A stretch of DNA of 64,000 nucleotides from Paramacrobiotus metropolitanus (taxonomy: Eukaryota; Tardigrada; Eutardigrada; Parachela; Macrobiotidae): NCBI RefSeq assembly GCF_019649055.1, contig NW_026570224.1, forward strand, positions 2,604,001 through 2,668,000. The letters are read 5' to 3'. The position numbers and the translations under genes are program-made. Below the pieces are notes generated by a model. The model was not told the origin of the DNA and did not search any database. It saw nothing but the letters and a program-made list of their open reading frames with translations. Positions 53,401-64,000 of this stretch are shown piece after piece. Each line of letters opens with the position of its first letter. The first letter of the stretch is position 1.

Positions 53401-56073
53401 CATCCACAACCTCGCTGTTGCAAATTTCACGGGGCAAATGCGGCGAAGTGATGATGTTCAAAGCGGAAACTACTGCTTCGGCGCCGCGAATTATCCTGTG
53501 AGCTACTATATCACGATACACGGAAGCATCCGCATCCTCCCCATCCTGAAACAATAAAAAACCATACACTATCTAAAACAACGTCAACCCTACACTTACA
53601 AAATTCGAGCGTTTGAGTATCATACGAAATGAAATGGCCAAAAAAGTCGAAAGCGGTTACATTATCACCGTAACCTAAACGAACCGTACATCTACCTGAG
53701 AATAATTTATCAGATCAGTCGGTATCACAGTCGCATGAAGTACTGTCGGCATAATGGCGACAAGCAAATTTCTGAGATTCTGTATCGGGACAAAACGAGC
53801 CTGATCATGGGCTTTCAATTTCGCTGTCTCGGCTGCCAGTGTGTAAGCTAAGTTTTGCGAAAGGACGGCATCCGACGGAATGTCAGCATCTGTTAACTGT
53901 GCCGCTGGGTCGTTCATCGCCAGTCCACGCAAATCCACCTGACTCATGGATTGCATTACGCGGTCCATCGTCATTAAGAAACTTTGCAGCGTCGGATGTT
54001 CCTGTGATGCTTCAGGGGAATAAGGTAGCAATTTACGAGCCTCTTTGGTACGGGTAATTTGTGGCAATGCAGCTGATTTCCTGGAAGAAACAGGCATCTT
54101 TCCGCGTGCTTTAGAAGCACTACTCGAAAACGCCAAATTGAACACTTTGTTGGCCGTTTCCACGGACACTTTAGATATCTTCAACGTCAGCTTAGACGGG
54201 TCAAATTCATCCACGGCACCAGGAGCAGCCGACGAGGCAGAGGAGCTATGTTCAACTTTTTCTTGGAGAATCTAACCAAATAAAAAGTGCACAACAAAAA
54301 TCATCACGAGTACTAATCTTTTAAGTAAAAAACTCAGAAAGTAGAAAGGTGAAAAAGATTTAGTTGATGTAAAGTATTAAAAACATTAAATCACATATTT
54401 TGCATCACATATTCAGGTTTATAACTCCTGCTTCTAAGAATTAGTTAAATAAGCATAGTATCCACATATTGTACCTTAGTTTCATTCGGAAAACTTCTAT
54501 TCGAATGCAGTGCAGGCTCCGGGTATTCCGGACTTGCCGACTGTGCAGGTCGCTCCCGTTCGTCCGACACTTGTCGTTGGTTTTCGTCCTGTATTTTCGG
54601 AGTTGCCGGTTTTACAGGAGCGTTCTCTTCAGGCGCTGGTGCGTTCTTGATACGAAAGACCATCTTAATTCCCTTTTTAGGCTCTTCTCTCCGTACTTCA
54701 GCAGAAGCAGGAGGGACCGCTGCGGCTTCTTGCACTGGGACAGTCGCGACTGGTTGCGCAGCCGCTAGTTTAATGGTTAGTTTCGGTATGGTTTGCGCGG
54801 GTTTAGCTTTCACACCAGACGTCTCTCCAGAAGGGGGTGACGAACTGCCAGTTCCTAAAGGAAAACAAACGCTTTTCTTGATACCGTTACCACCAACAAA
54901 TTCCGGAATACGTGCCGATGGGATGCATTACTACAAGCTGCAGAACGACTATATCGTAGTTTGCATTTTCTGGAATTATTAACCAATCAGTGATCCAGCA
55001 CAACCAATTTTGAACAAAATATGAGCTTACTCCTAGTGGTTAATGGAAAAGAGCACGCACTTTTAACGCAGGGGCCATTACTCTACACGTATGTACCTGT
55101 ATCGCCTGGCTGTTGCAGAGGATAAGAACTGCTCCCATACTGTTCAGATTGCTTCGGGCTCGAAACAAGAGGAGCAACTGATGTGCTTGGAGCCGCTGGT
55201 ATCGGTTGTTTTAGTTTTATACGCTTGGATCTACGCAGCTCAAGGGCCGGGTTAGAATGCTGGATGTAAGCCTCCAAAGGAGATACAACAGGCGCTGATT
55301 CTGTTAATGCATGGTGAGCGGCAGTAGTTCCTTCCGGTTTTTTGAAACTCCTGCGAAAGCAAAAATTAAACTTAAGATGACTAGTAAATGTCGATATATT
55401 CGTAACTTACACTGGATGAACCGAAACCGTGCCCAGATGATTAGCCAAATTATTTACCAGCTTCGGGGATGGAGTATTCTGAATTTCTTCTGACTGTCTC
55501 TGAATGGAAAGATCCTCGAGGTATGAAGAGTATTTAGTTCCGGTCGGAAATGGAAAAACGTCTGATAATTCTGTGAACGCCAGAAAGAATTGTAAAATTT
55601 AGCTTGCACTGGCAGTATAAACTTCTATGGTTTTGAACTGTTCAACATGCTAAATAATGTCGAATAAATACAGAAATATTAATGAAATAGTAGGAATACG
55701 AATCTAAATTCAATAACCGAATAACGGCTATGAATTTTTTCCCAGCGAGAACGTATCTTGATTTTTTTGCGGCGATTTCGCGCAATGTTAAGTACTTACG
55801 AGGACAAAGAGGGGCGGTATTAACAAAAATGCTCGAAGGAAGAGGCACTATTTGTTGCACTGGCGCGCTGTTTGATGGCACTCCCGGAGCAACCAGAACA
55901 TTCTGCGTCGAGGAGGAAGCATACGTATTGCTGTACGCAGCAGGTGACGGGGTTTGGATGGCGTAATTAGGAGAGAATCCGGCGGATGGCTGCGCGGCAT
56001 ATTGCTGGGAAGAATGACCATAATGTCCGGGCGGTATGTACTGCTGACCATAGCCGAAGCCTTGTGGATTCAT
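47493..56073 (-). CDS. NIPBL: Cohesin loader NIPBL / Nipped-B (SCC2)
   Basis: Fourteen exons on the minus strand: 55800-56073, 55411-55570, 55097-55350, 54475-54854, 53696-54271, 52499-53545, 51608-52249, 50820-51515, 49760-50446, 49307-49441, 49049-49246, 48797-48985, 48134-48478 and 47493-47879. They total 5970 nt, giving 1989 aa (human NIPBL has about 2800), with consistent phases. The first 550 residues are low complexity, starting with a Gly/Tyr/Gln/Pro-rich region (MNPQGFGYGQQYIPPGHYGH). The rest is a HEAT-repeat hook with family landmarks such as LDANFRYASIDYLGMITARM, PLTPIQDRALQSLGFIFIRK, DNLAYFNYTNLDEPHYI and CQPSLLLIALKRFV. With its partner MAU2/SCC4 it loads cohesin on chromosomes and stimulates loop extrusion in the nucleus. 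The C-terminus is acidic then basic, with an AT-hook-like RTRGRPKRE before SEEEDESYRP. Intergenic distance to divergent PRPF38B is 1.25 kb. Confidence 0.95.
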
Positions 56074-57327
56074 TTGCAGCAGCCAGAATCTATGACATTT
56101 TCAAAATAAATTATAAATGCATGGAATAATACTGTCAGACTTCTTCGCTATAAACGCTGAACACATGTTTTCGCCTAATGAAACGGTGAAATGCACTTAC
56201 GAAAACACTCAGAACCTTTTACGTTAAATGGCAGAACTAGAACCCAGCAGATTTTTTTTAGTTAATTATGACATTATAGTTAATTATAACAAAAGCAACA
56301 CCAGAAATAAAGCAGGAAGTCTGTGTGTTGCTCTCGCATTCTCCCCTTTCTTTACAGTAACTTAAACTGTTTTCTAATGTGCACAAGGACCAGAATAGTC
56401 TGCTGAATTATGCTAAAAGATCTGTTTATCGACCTTAATTTCAACCAGAAATTTAAAATTCAGACTGCAAACTGCAAAGTGTGCAAAGAATAAATATCTG
56501 TTACTTACTTACTGTACTTACTACCCAAGAAAATCCAAAACACTGGAAAGTGGAAATCACAGCCGCTGCTCCATTCTCTAAGCACCACCTTTACGTCGAA
56601 GATTATGACACAAGCTTTAATTTCGAGCCAACCGTAACTTTATGTTATTGCAGTAGAAAAAGGAACCGAAAATCATGGTTAGTTCGTTTGTCAGAAATCA
56701 AAATCCACAAAACTGAAAAAACGAAAAACAATGTTACAATGTACAAATTTTGACGATTTTTTTAACAAGTCCACTCTTGTCGAAGAAATGCACGACAGCA
56801 CGCAGACGTAACGACAGATTTACGCATACGCATCCTTTGACCGTGGTGCGCATCTTTCACGTAAAGCGCAGCCCTGTTTCTTTCCGCTAATCAGTCCACC
56901 ATAGTACAGGGATAGAAGATCCGATGTCGGTTTCGTTAACGTGAAGCTGATGGCGCTTTCGTACGCAAATCGACGTGTGTTGAAGGCAGCCTGAAGCTCC
57001 ACTAGCACTAAGTCCACTTAAAAAATTCCTACTTATTTTTAGGACCTATCGTCCTATTCATGATTAAATATTTCGCTTTTTTTGGGATTTCTCATTTCTG
57101 TTATAATTGTAGAGTATGGACTTAAGTTTTAAATTGTAGAATAGTTGTTGCTGTCACAGCCTCACTTAGGTATATCCCATCACTGGTGAAAATTATCTGA
57201 ATCGTCTGCGTTTTGTTGCGAAGTGCGAAAAGGTACAACGGCAGTCGTACTTGTAAATTGGCAGCCCAGGACGAAATAATCGTGTAAACTGTAAACCTCC
57301 TGATTCAACTTGTTCAATTTGACCAGC
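56074..57327. promoter_or_regulatory. Head-to-head intergenic region, NIPBL / PRPF38B
   Basis: The 1.25 kb between the two divergent start codons. No supportable exon; the plus-strand frame at 56481-56753 has no relatives. Probably holds both promoters and 5' UTRs. Confidence 0.4.
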
Positions 57328-60300
57328 ATGGCGGAAGAAGAAGATCAGTCAGGCGGATTGGAAGGATTAGAAGGCGGTTTGCAAGGTGGAGGCCCGCGAA
57401 AAAAAGGGAATATTCTTCCTATATGGTATGCTACCCTACGCCGTGACGTTGTGAAACATTTTGATTTATCAGTACTGTAATTTGCGATTAAGAGTGTGCT
57501 AGTTTGAGTTTTGACAGTCGGGTCTGCGCTAACACTAACAATTATAGTTTTCTTACTAACAAATGTTGACTAATTATGTTCTGACAGCAGTGCGCTTCGG
57601 GGAGCTTGCTTTGTAGCGTTTTTGTACTGTAATTATTTGTTGGTTGTTACGTCATAGCAGTTTAATTTTAGGGGGAACGAAAAAACCATGAACCTGAACA
57701 ATATGATCCTGACTAACATCCAGCAATCACCGTATTATAAAGTTACGCTCGGTGAACTTCGGACTTATCACGAGGTAATATTTTGCGTATTACGTGTTGT
57801 AGAAGTCTTTATTTATTTGTAGATTTGACTGTGCATAATTTTTGTATTCGTATTTTGTAAAAACATATCGTCCCAGAAAATGCCAGGCGTTTTCTCTGGT
57901 ATTGTGCTGCTAAGTTTACTGGAATTCTTCGCATGCGAACCACTGAATGTGTAAATTAATTTTGCAGATCGTGGACGAAATCTATAACAGCGTAAGTTTG
58001 TTCCGGAATGTGATTGTGAACTTGAAAAATTGTAGAATCGGGAATGATCTCCTTGATGTAGGTGAATCACTTGGAGCCGTGGGAAAAAGGCAGTCGACGC
58101 ACTTCTGGGCAAATTGGAATGTGTGGAGGAGTGAGTATTTCTGATAACAATTCGAATACTATAGTCGCATGATATCTTCATTTTATTTTTGTTTGCTAGG
58201 TGCGAGGGGTTGGAGCTGGTGGAATTGTGTCGTCAGCATTCTGTCTAGTGTACAAATTGTTCACTACTCGTCTTACTCGCAAACAGTTGAATTCCCTTAT
58301 TAATCACCAGGATTCGCCATTTCTGCGTGGCGTGGGTTTCATGTACATTCGCTACTGTCAGCCTCCAGCGGATTTGTGGGAATGGTATGAGCCATATTTG
58401 GACGATAAAGATGTAAGTTTTTTCATTTTATTTCCGAACACGACAGTCCACCCAGTATTTTCCTGAAATGCAAATGGTCGGCTTAACCGTTTTTCTTTTT
58501 TGTTTTTCTTTTGGTTTGCTTATATAACACATACTGTACTTAGTAAAATCGTACACTGCGTGCATTTTGTCATTTGGGCTATACCGTAATTATCGAATTA
58601 GAGCCCCAGGGTTACAAATAATTCAAACGCCTCACGGGGTGGGCTCCAATTACGGGCATGGGCTTGTATTTCGGAGGGGGCTTCAATTTTTCAAACTAAC
58701 TTTTTTGGCGTTCGCTAACATGGGCTCTATAGCATTTAATATTAAGCCCATGGGCTTATATTTCGGGGGGAGCTTATAATTTTCAAATGACCTTAAGGGT
58801 GGGCTCTAATTATGGGGGGAGCTTCTATTTCGGGGGGAGCTTATAATTCGATAATTACGGTATTTAGGAGGACGTAATATTTGCCACAGTGGCACCTAAT
58901 ACTCGCTTATTTTTAACATTGCTGTTGTATGTTAACAGGAAGTGGATCCCAAAGCAGGCGGCGGTGACTATATGACGATTGGTCAAATGGTGCGCCATTT
59001 CCTTACTCGTCTGGATTGGTGAGACTACGATTTGACTCAGTCGACATTACTGTTTTACTTTTTCCTCTTTGCTTTTGCAGGTACGGCACCCTGTTTCCCC
59101 GCATTCCAGTTCCGATTCAGAAATTAATTGACCAAAAATTAACTGAACGTCGCCAGCAAGAGATGCAACGGTTTAATCGACCAGCTGACCGTCGAGATGG
59201 TGGACCCAGGTAAGTCCTTTTCACCGTCTGTTTGCGCATTCTTCTCATTTCACGATCAAATGATCGTTATGAACCTGCCAAAATCCGGTCTTGTTTTGTC
59301 TTTTATGTGACTCACGGTTTTAATTAGGGAGCATGCCGATCGGTCTGCGGGTTCTCAGGTACCCGTAGAGAAAGACAACCGCAGAAGGTCTGTTGAACAA
59401 GAGAACAGTGAGTTACCGGCGCTCCTGTTGTTTACCACATACTTCACAATACCACTTTGACGGTTTTTTTTATTTGTTTTGCTTTTATCAATGCTTAGAT
59501 CCCCTGAGCGTGTGGGCAAACGGTCTCCGTCACCTCGTCGTTCACCAATGCGTGGTGGCCGTCGACCCCCTAGCCCGGCCCGTCGGAAACGCTCTCCATC
59601 GCCTCCGCGCCGCCGGCGTTCGCCCTCTCCGCGGCGGAAGCGATCAGCTTCTCCTGCCGTGCGCCGCAAGCGGTCTCCATCTCCCAAACGGAAGCGCTCC
59701 CCTTCTCCCGATCGTGATAGGAAAAAGAGAACGGAGTCTTCTAGAGCAGTGTCTCCCGGTAGATCAAAAAGAAATGAAGGAAACAGGAAAAAATCGGCGT
59801 CGCCAGTGCGCATAAAGAAATCGTCATCTCCGGATGCAAAGACCAGGCGGGAAAAGTTGGAAGTCAACTTGGAAAAACGTTCGGCTTCTCCACAGCCAAA
59901 AAAAGTGAGCGTTGTAAATGCGTCGCGATTTGGCAGAAACGAGGCCGCAGGTGAAACAGATGATTTGGCTGCTTTGATTGAGCGAGAAAAGGAAAGACAG
60001 CGGCGGAGTAAATATGAGGAGATCGATGGCGGCAAATCAACGAAGTAGGTATTTCCTCGCTGTATATATGGGTAATTATCCGCCATTTTACGTTTACCTT
60101 TATTTGTTTTGGATTTGCTGTACATCGATATGAACGTAAAGTCTCCTACTTACTGTATGCACTGTGATTAATTGCACTCCCCTCTGCAACACGGCGCTCT
60201 TTGCTAGGCCCAAACGTGAAGATGGCCCATCTGCCAATGACAGTGATGCTGAGGCAAAAGGTTCTAAGGATACGGAGAAGGAAAAAGAACACCATCACAA

Positions 60301-60388
60301 GAAGAAACACAAGAAGCATAAGCACCACAAACACGATAAAGAGGACAAGGTGGAACGTGTTAGCCGCTCCCTTAGCAAGGATAAATGA
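57328..60388 (+). CDS. PRPF38B: Pre-mRNA-splicing factor 38B (PRPF38B)
   Basis: Ten exons: 57328-57425, 57672-57774, 57968-57991, 58062-58130, 58200-58412, 58939-59018, 59081-59209, 59328-59387, 59499-60044 and 60208-60388 (1503 nt, 500 aa), all in phase. Exon 3 is a 24 nt microexon encoding IVDEIYNS. The PRP38 domain covers about residues 25-215: GNILPIWGNEKTMNLNNMIL, KVTLGELRTYHE, VNHLEPWEKGSRRTSGQIGM, GGIVSSAFCLVYKLFTTRL, DSPFLRGVGFMYIRYCQPP and LFPRIPVPIQKLID. The C-terminal half is an RS-like domain of about 20 RSPSP-type units, then a Lys/His-rich stretch (HHHKKKHKKHKHHKHDKED) near the end. It belongs to the family of spliceosome factors needed for activation of the B complex. A MITE-like element occupies the intron between exons 5 and 6. 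Confidence 0.95.
58581..58863. mobile_element. MITE-like element with perfect 20 bp terminal inverted repeats
   Basis: ATACCGTAATTATCGAATTA at 58581-58600 is repeated exactly in inverted orientation at 58844-58863, enclosing a 283 bp non-coding element in a PRPF38B intron. The interior contains several G-rich blocks (GGGCTCTAAT, TTTCGGGGGGAGCTTATAAT) in partly duplicated form. No transposase is present, as expected for a non-autonomous element. Target-site duplication is unclear; a TA is possible. Confidence 0.75.
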
Positions 60389-61448
60389 AGGATTATGAGT
60401 GCTGTATGAGTAACTAACCGAATCGATTGCTCGTTTTTATCCACTTTTTACTAACACCTACCTCTAAGCCTTCGAGACGTGCTGGGGTATAAGTTCGAAC
60501 ATTTTTCATCTTTTTTACGTATCACAAATGTGCACTATTCTTGGCTTGCTTGGGTGTTCGCCATCTTTGTAGACAACGCAAGTAAATTCAAAATTGATTT
60601 TCCCATTGTATTACAGCGTCCAAGTACGGTTCTCATAATTTGCTTTTTTGCATTACAAGAGGCACAGTGACCAATGACAATCGTCTGCCTGGGCTATAGT
60701 TATACTGTACTTACTTTAGTGTCGGTACTGACAATGTGAGGGAAAACATCGAAAATCCTACAAAAATCACCGAAGTTTGAATCGAAAAATTAACGAAAAG
60801 CACTTTTTTACGAGTACGAATCTTTTTATACGAGTTAAACTGTTTCCTACATTAGGCTCCCTGACTCGTAGCATATTGTACGGGCTATTGATCTTTTCAA
60901 AACCAAACGTCACTTGCGGAAGTCACGGCTTAAGTTTGTGCATGCTGATTGCACAGTATTTTTGCGTTCATTTTACGGATGTGAGTTACCTCAGTTTTTT
61001 CCATCTCGAGTTCACAATCAGTCGAATCGGTACTGCTAAGTGCTAGGTAGACCTTATTAAACTTATAAGAAACATTTTATACGTATTAGATAATTAGAAT
61101 GAGAAGCTGTAATAGTAGTGGCTTTATCGTATATTGAACAGTAGTATTTCGCTTGGTTAATTGCTTGATACTTATTAGTTAGTAGTGTTCGTTCATTTCG
61201 TTGCTATCGACTATCGAGTAACAGCTGTGAGCGTGATGTATGGACTGGCAAAGCGTATAATTATTTGTAAACTGTCGAGTGTTGATTGTTGAAGTGTGAA
61301 GACAAAGTCGACTTTGTCCTCCACCTGATGATATAAGTCACATAACATCCGTCGAATTCGGCGTTTTACGGTAAAGTTGACAATTTTCCTGTAAAGCATA
61401 AACTGTGCTAACCGGATAAGAGATCCTCCTTGTCGTGATTGCGTGAAG
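60389..61448. other. Intergenic stretch between PRPF38B and the ZNRF-like gene
   Basis: About 1 kb without a supportable exon. It should contain the PRPF38B 3' UTR and the ZNRF promoter or 5' UTR. Short open frames show no family resemblance. Confidence 0.35.
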
Positions 61449-63464
61449 ATGGGAGGACGAGCCAGTACGCCACAAGCCCAATCCCAGCCTGCATCGCGGC
61501 CCCGCTCTGATACCTTTCCTCATGGCCCGTCATCATCGGGATCCCACCAGAACACAGGGGCCAGTGCCGAACTATTTCCCACTAGTTCCTCATCCCGTAA
61601 CCATCCCCTATCTGGGAGTCGCAGTTCCACCTCGCGACATGAGAGCTCGAGTAGTGCCGCCCGACGAGCGCGCAGTATGAGCGCAGTATCACCTACGGAA
61701 CTGAGTGGAGCTCTTCTGAACAGTCGCTATACAGGCGTCTCCATGTCAGACTCCGACGCTGATAGCTCCCCGGAAGCTGAGGATAATTTCGCCTTTTTCA
61801 GGATTCCCGGATCTCTTCCTCTGCGCTTATTCCAGCTAGCAGGTAATATTTTAATGTGCATTAATTTTTCTGTAAAATAACCCTTTCCCACCCGTTAACT
61901 GATTTCGTGTAAAACATTTTGATAATTTCTGGGATAGTCTTTTTTCTGGGATGGTCTGCTTACAGTGTTGATTACTATTGAATATTCTTCAAGTTTAAAG
62001 TGTGAGCGGAGCAGCTTTAGTATGCGTAAGAAGTACATGTATTTTTCAGAATTCGCAGTGACAGTTCATCACCCTATCATTCAGCGTGTTGTAACTGTGG
62101 GATTTTCTTTCACAATCAAGTTAGTGCCCGAGGCGAGTGCTAGAATCATTAAATAATTAATCGTTAGTTTGTAGCCTAGGAAAGTGTACCGTGTGATTGA
62201 ACTATTGGTTCAGTTAGTTATGATGTTGTCTCTTAATTTATTTTCTAATCTTTGAGATAGTAATGGAAATCTGCGACAAATCAGGATTCGCTAACGAGGC
62301 ATTTGTATTTTACAATCATAGAAGTAAGTTTTGATATCGTCCCCTAAATATTACTGTGCAGTGTGCTGAAGTGAAAGGTTTTATTTTGGCGGTTGTTTGA
62401 AGTTGCCTTACGTGAGCTTGCAAACTGTAAGTGTAACCATAAGATAGCAATTAAGTAATCGATGACGATTACATTTCTCATGTTAGGTACTTGTAGTTTT
62501 TTATGGTGGTCATGTTTAGTCGTCCGCAACTAGTCGCGGAGCCGCGAAAGGCATGACATATTTTTAAACAAACAAGTCTGTCTGCTTCCTGCACCTGATT
62601 CCTGTCTGATGTGCAACAAAGCCTCCTGACGGTATCACAGGAGAACATGCTTCGATTAGAATTTAAATAAAAATTCCTGATAGAGGTAATTATTAAAGTA
62701 TGAATATTTTGAGTTAAACAAAGTTCATAGGTCATTACATTTTTATTTCGAAGAATCAGAAATTCAGAATTTAAGGGGAGGTTTCCGGTCGCACGTACAA
62801 TTTGTTATTCTTGAAGGAAAATTTGCTGAGGCTTGCAAGTTCCTGCGCAAATAAACATGTTAAAATTCTCTATTGTTGTTTATTAATACAGGTATTAAAT
62901 GCCCTGTTTGTGGCAAGCAGATTGCTTCTGACAATGTGGAGCTTCATTTGGTGGAATGTTTGACTAAACCAAGACTGGAATACAACGGTAAGCGCGGTAA
63001 ATTGTTCTGTGAAAAACACCAAACTACGATGAGCAATGCAGGCTTTGGTTAGCGCTCGCCATTTTGACACACTAAATTTGAAACGTTTTTAATTATGTAG
63101 AGGATGTCCTTACGGAACCTAAAGGCGAATGTGTTATCTGTTTCGACGAGATGGAGTGTGGACAATCGATTGCGCGTTTGCCATGCCTTTGCATTTACCA
63201 TAAACGGTGAAATTAATTTTATTGCTTTTCTTGGTTGCATTATTTTTTTCCTTTTCATGAAGAAATAGAGATAAGAAGTAGATTATAAGCGCAGAGATGT
63301 GCTACATGTTATGTAAAACATCCTAGTCTGCAGAAGCATATGCAGTCTTTCGAAGTCATGTAATGTTTGCGAGAAAATGACAGTAGCTGACTCAAATATT
63401 TTTCAGGTGCATCGATTCGTGGTTCAGAGTAAACCGCTCTTGTCCGGAGCACCCCGGAGACTGA
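61449..63464 (+). CDS. RING-type E3 ubiquitin ligase, ZNRF1/ZNRF2 family
   Basis: Four exons: 61449-61842, 62892-62987, 63101-63206 and 63407-63464 (654 nt, 217 aa), with phases 1, 1, 2. The start MGGRAS gives a Gly-2 suited to N-myristoylation, as in ZNRF1/2. A Ser-rich unstructured stretch fills residues 8-110. A zinc finger follows (CPVCGKQIASDNVELHLVEC, residues 135-154). The C-terminal RING spans about 174-212: CVICFDE, LPCLCIYHKRCIDSW, and SCPEHPGD at the very end. ZNRF proteins are membrane-anchored endosomal and plasma-membrane E3 ligases that act, for example, on receptor and Akt turnover. The substrate is unknown here. Intron 1 is about 1 kb and contains no supportable exon. Confidence 0.93.
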
Positions 63465-64000
63465 TGCCATGGAGAAGAGTGCTGATACGGCATTGGATGG
63501 TGTAAATTGTACAGCTGAGCTTTGAAGGTCGGGACCGCTCTGTGATAGGGAGCAGAAGGGCGGCTAATCCATTCCTTTCCGAAGTTGATCGGTTGATCCG
63601 TTTGTTTGCGTCGGTTGTATGTATATTTTGCACATTTTCGGATATTGCTTTCTTAGGAATTTGTTTGAGCTTGTTATTGGTTAACAATGTGTTCTTTAGC
63701 TGGCCAGTGTATAGCATGCATGTACAGTACAGAGCCATTCGCCGATAATCTGCCGTTTGAACGAGATACTGTTTCTGTGTTTTAATTGTCACCGATAATG
63801 TAGATTGTACATATATAGCTTGGTTTGTTTGAAGTTTTTGAGAGACGATTGTTTTTATTCTGTGAGTTCGGCATGTGAAGATGTTTTTTTCCAAAAAAAT
63901 TGTTGCATGGCATTATCTGAATAATGCTGAAATTTTCGTATGCAGAGTTAGTAGTAACTAGTAACAGATGAGAAACACCACGGTAAGCGTTTTCGTTTAT
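63465..64000. other. 3' flank of the ZNRF-like gene to window end
   Basis: Likely 3' UTR and intergenic sequence. I saw no supportable exon on either strand; the minus-strand frame at 63424-63894 overlaps the last ZNRF exon antisense and is treated as chance. Confidence 0.35.

Noticed and set aside
59355-60125. 256-codon minus-strand frame
   Set aside because: Antisense shadow of the RS-rich exon of PRPF38B; repetitive Arg/Ser codons leave the other strand open.

Overview
This is a window of intron-rich animal nuclear DNA. Coding regions are broken by many short to medium introns with GT..AG borders, genes lie on both strands without operons, and the conserved proteins are metazoan (HIPK kinase, NIPBL/Nipped-B, GPR158-type receptor, ZNRF E3 ligase, DHHC palmitoyltransferase). 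Nine complete genes plus the 3' end of a tenth in 64 kb indicate a fairly compact invertebrate genome. A tardigrade or another small-genome ecdysozoan is my impression, but the sequence alone does not prove it. I assembled the gene models by hand from splice signals, phase and resemblance to known families. In every complete model the exon phases add up to an intact reading frame.

Layout. 56-690 (+): 3' end of an unidentified gene with a Ser/Arg-rich tail. 882-3041 (-): exosome ring subunit EXOSC7/RRP42. 3912-6390 (+): an ANKRD27/Varp-like VPS9-domain protein that stops where the ankyrin repeats should begin. 7201-12810 (+): an alpha-1,3-fucosyltransferase (GT10) with a repeat-filled 2.8 kb intron. 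13453-15973 (-): a ZDHHC3/7-type palmitoyltransferase. 16903-17501 (+): fucose mutarotase FUOM. 18138-19838 (-): a small protein with a predicted chromo-barrel. 19839-23584: a 3.7 kb gene-free stretch. 23585-38615 (+): a GPR158/GPR179-type class C receptor with a 9.2 kb first intron. 39976-44222 (-): HIPK. 44223-47492: intergenic, with a decayed retroelement fragment. 47493-56073 (-): cohesin loader NIPBL/Nipped-B. 57328-60388 (+): splicing factor PRPF38B, with a MITE-like inverted-repeat element in one intron. 61449-63464 (+): ZNRF1/2-type RING E3 ligase.

Genes are mostly arranged as head-to-head pairs (EXOSC7/ANKRD27-like, ZDHHC/FUOM, NIPBL/PRPF38B) and tail-to-tail pairs (first gene/EXOSC7, fucosyltransferase/ZDHHC, FUOM/chromo-barrel gene, GPR158-like/HIPK). 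The products are mainly housekeeping or signalling proteins: RNA decay and splicing, cohesin loading, membrane traffic, lipidation, ubiquitination and fucose metabolism. The fucosyltransferase and FUOM lie about 4 kb apart and act in the same sugar pathway; this may be chance. I saw no tRNA, rRNA or CRISPR array. The most unusual items are the ankyrin-less Varp homologue, the small chromo-barrel gene, the inverted-repeat element in PRPF38B, and the back-to-back polyadenylation signals near 760.
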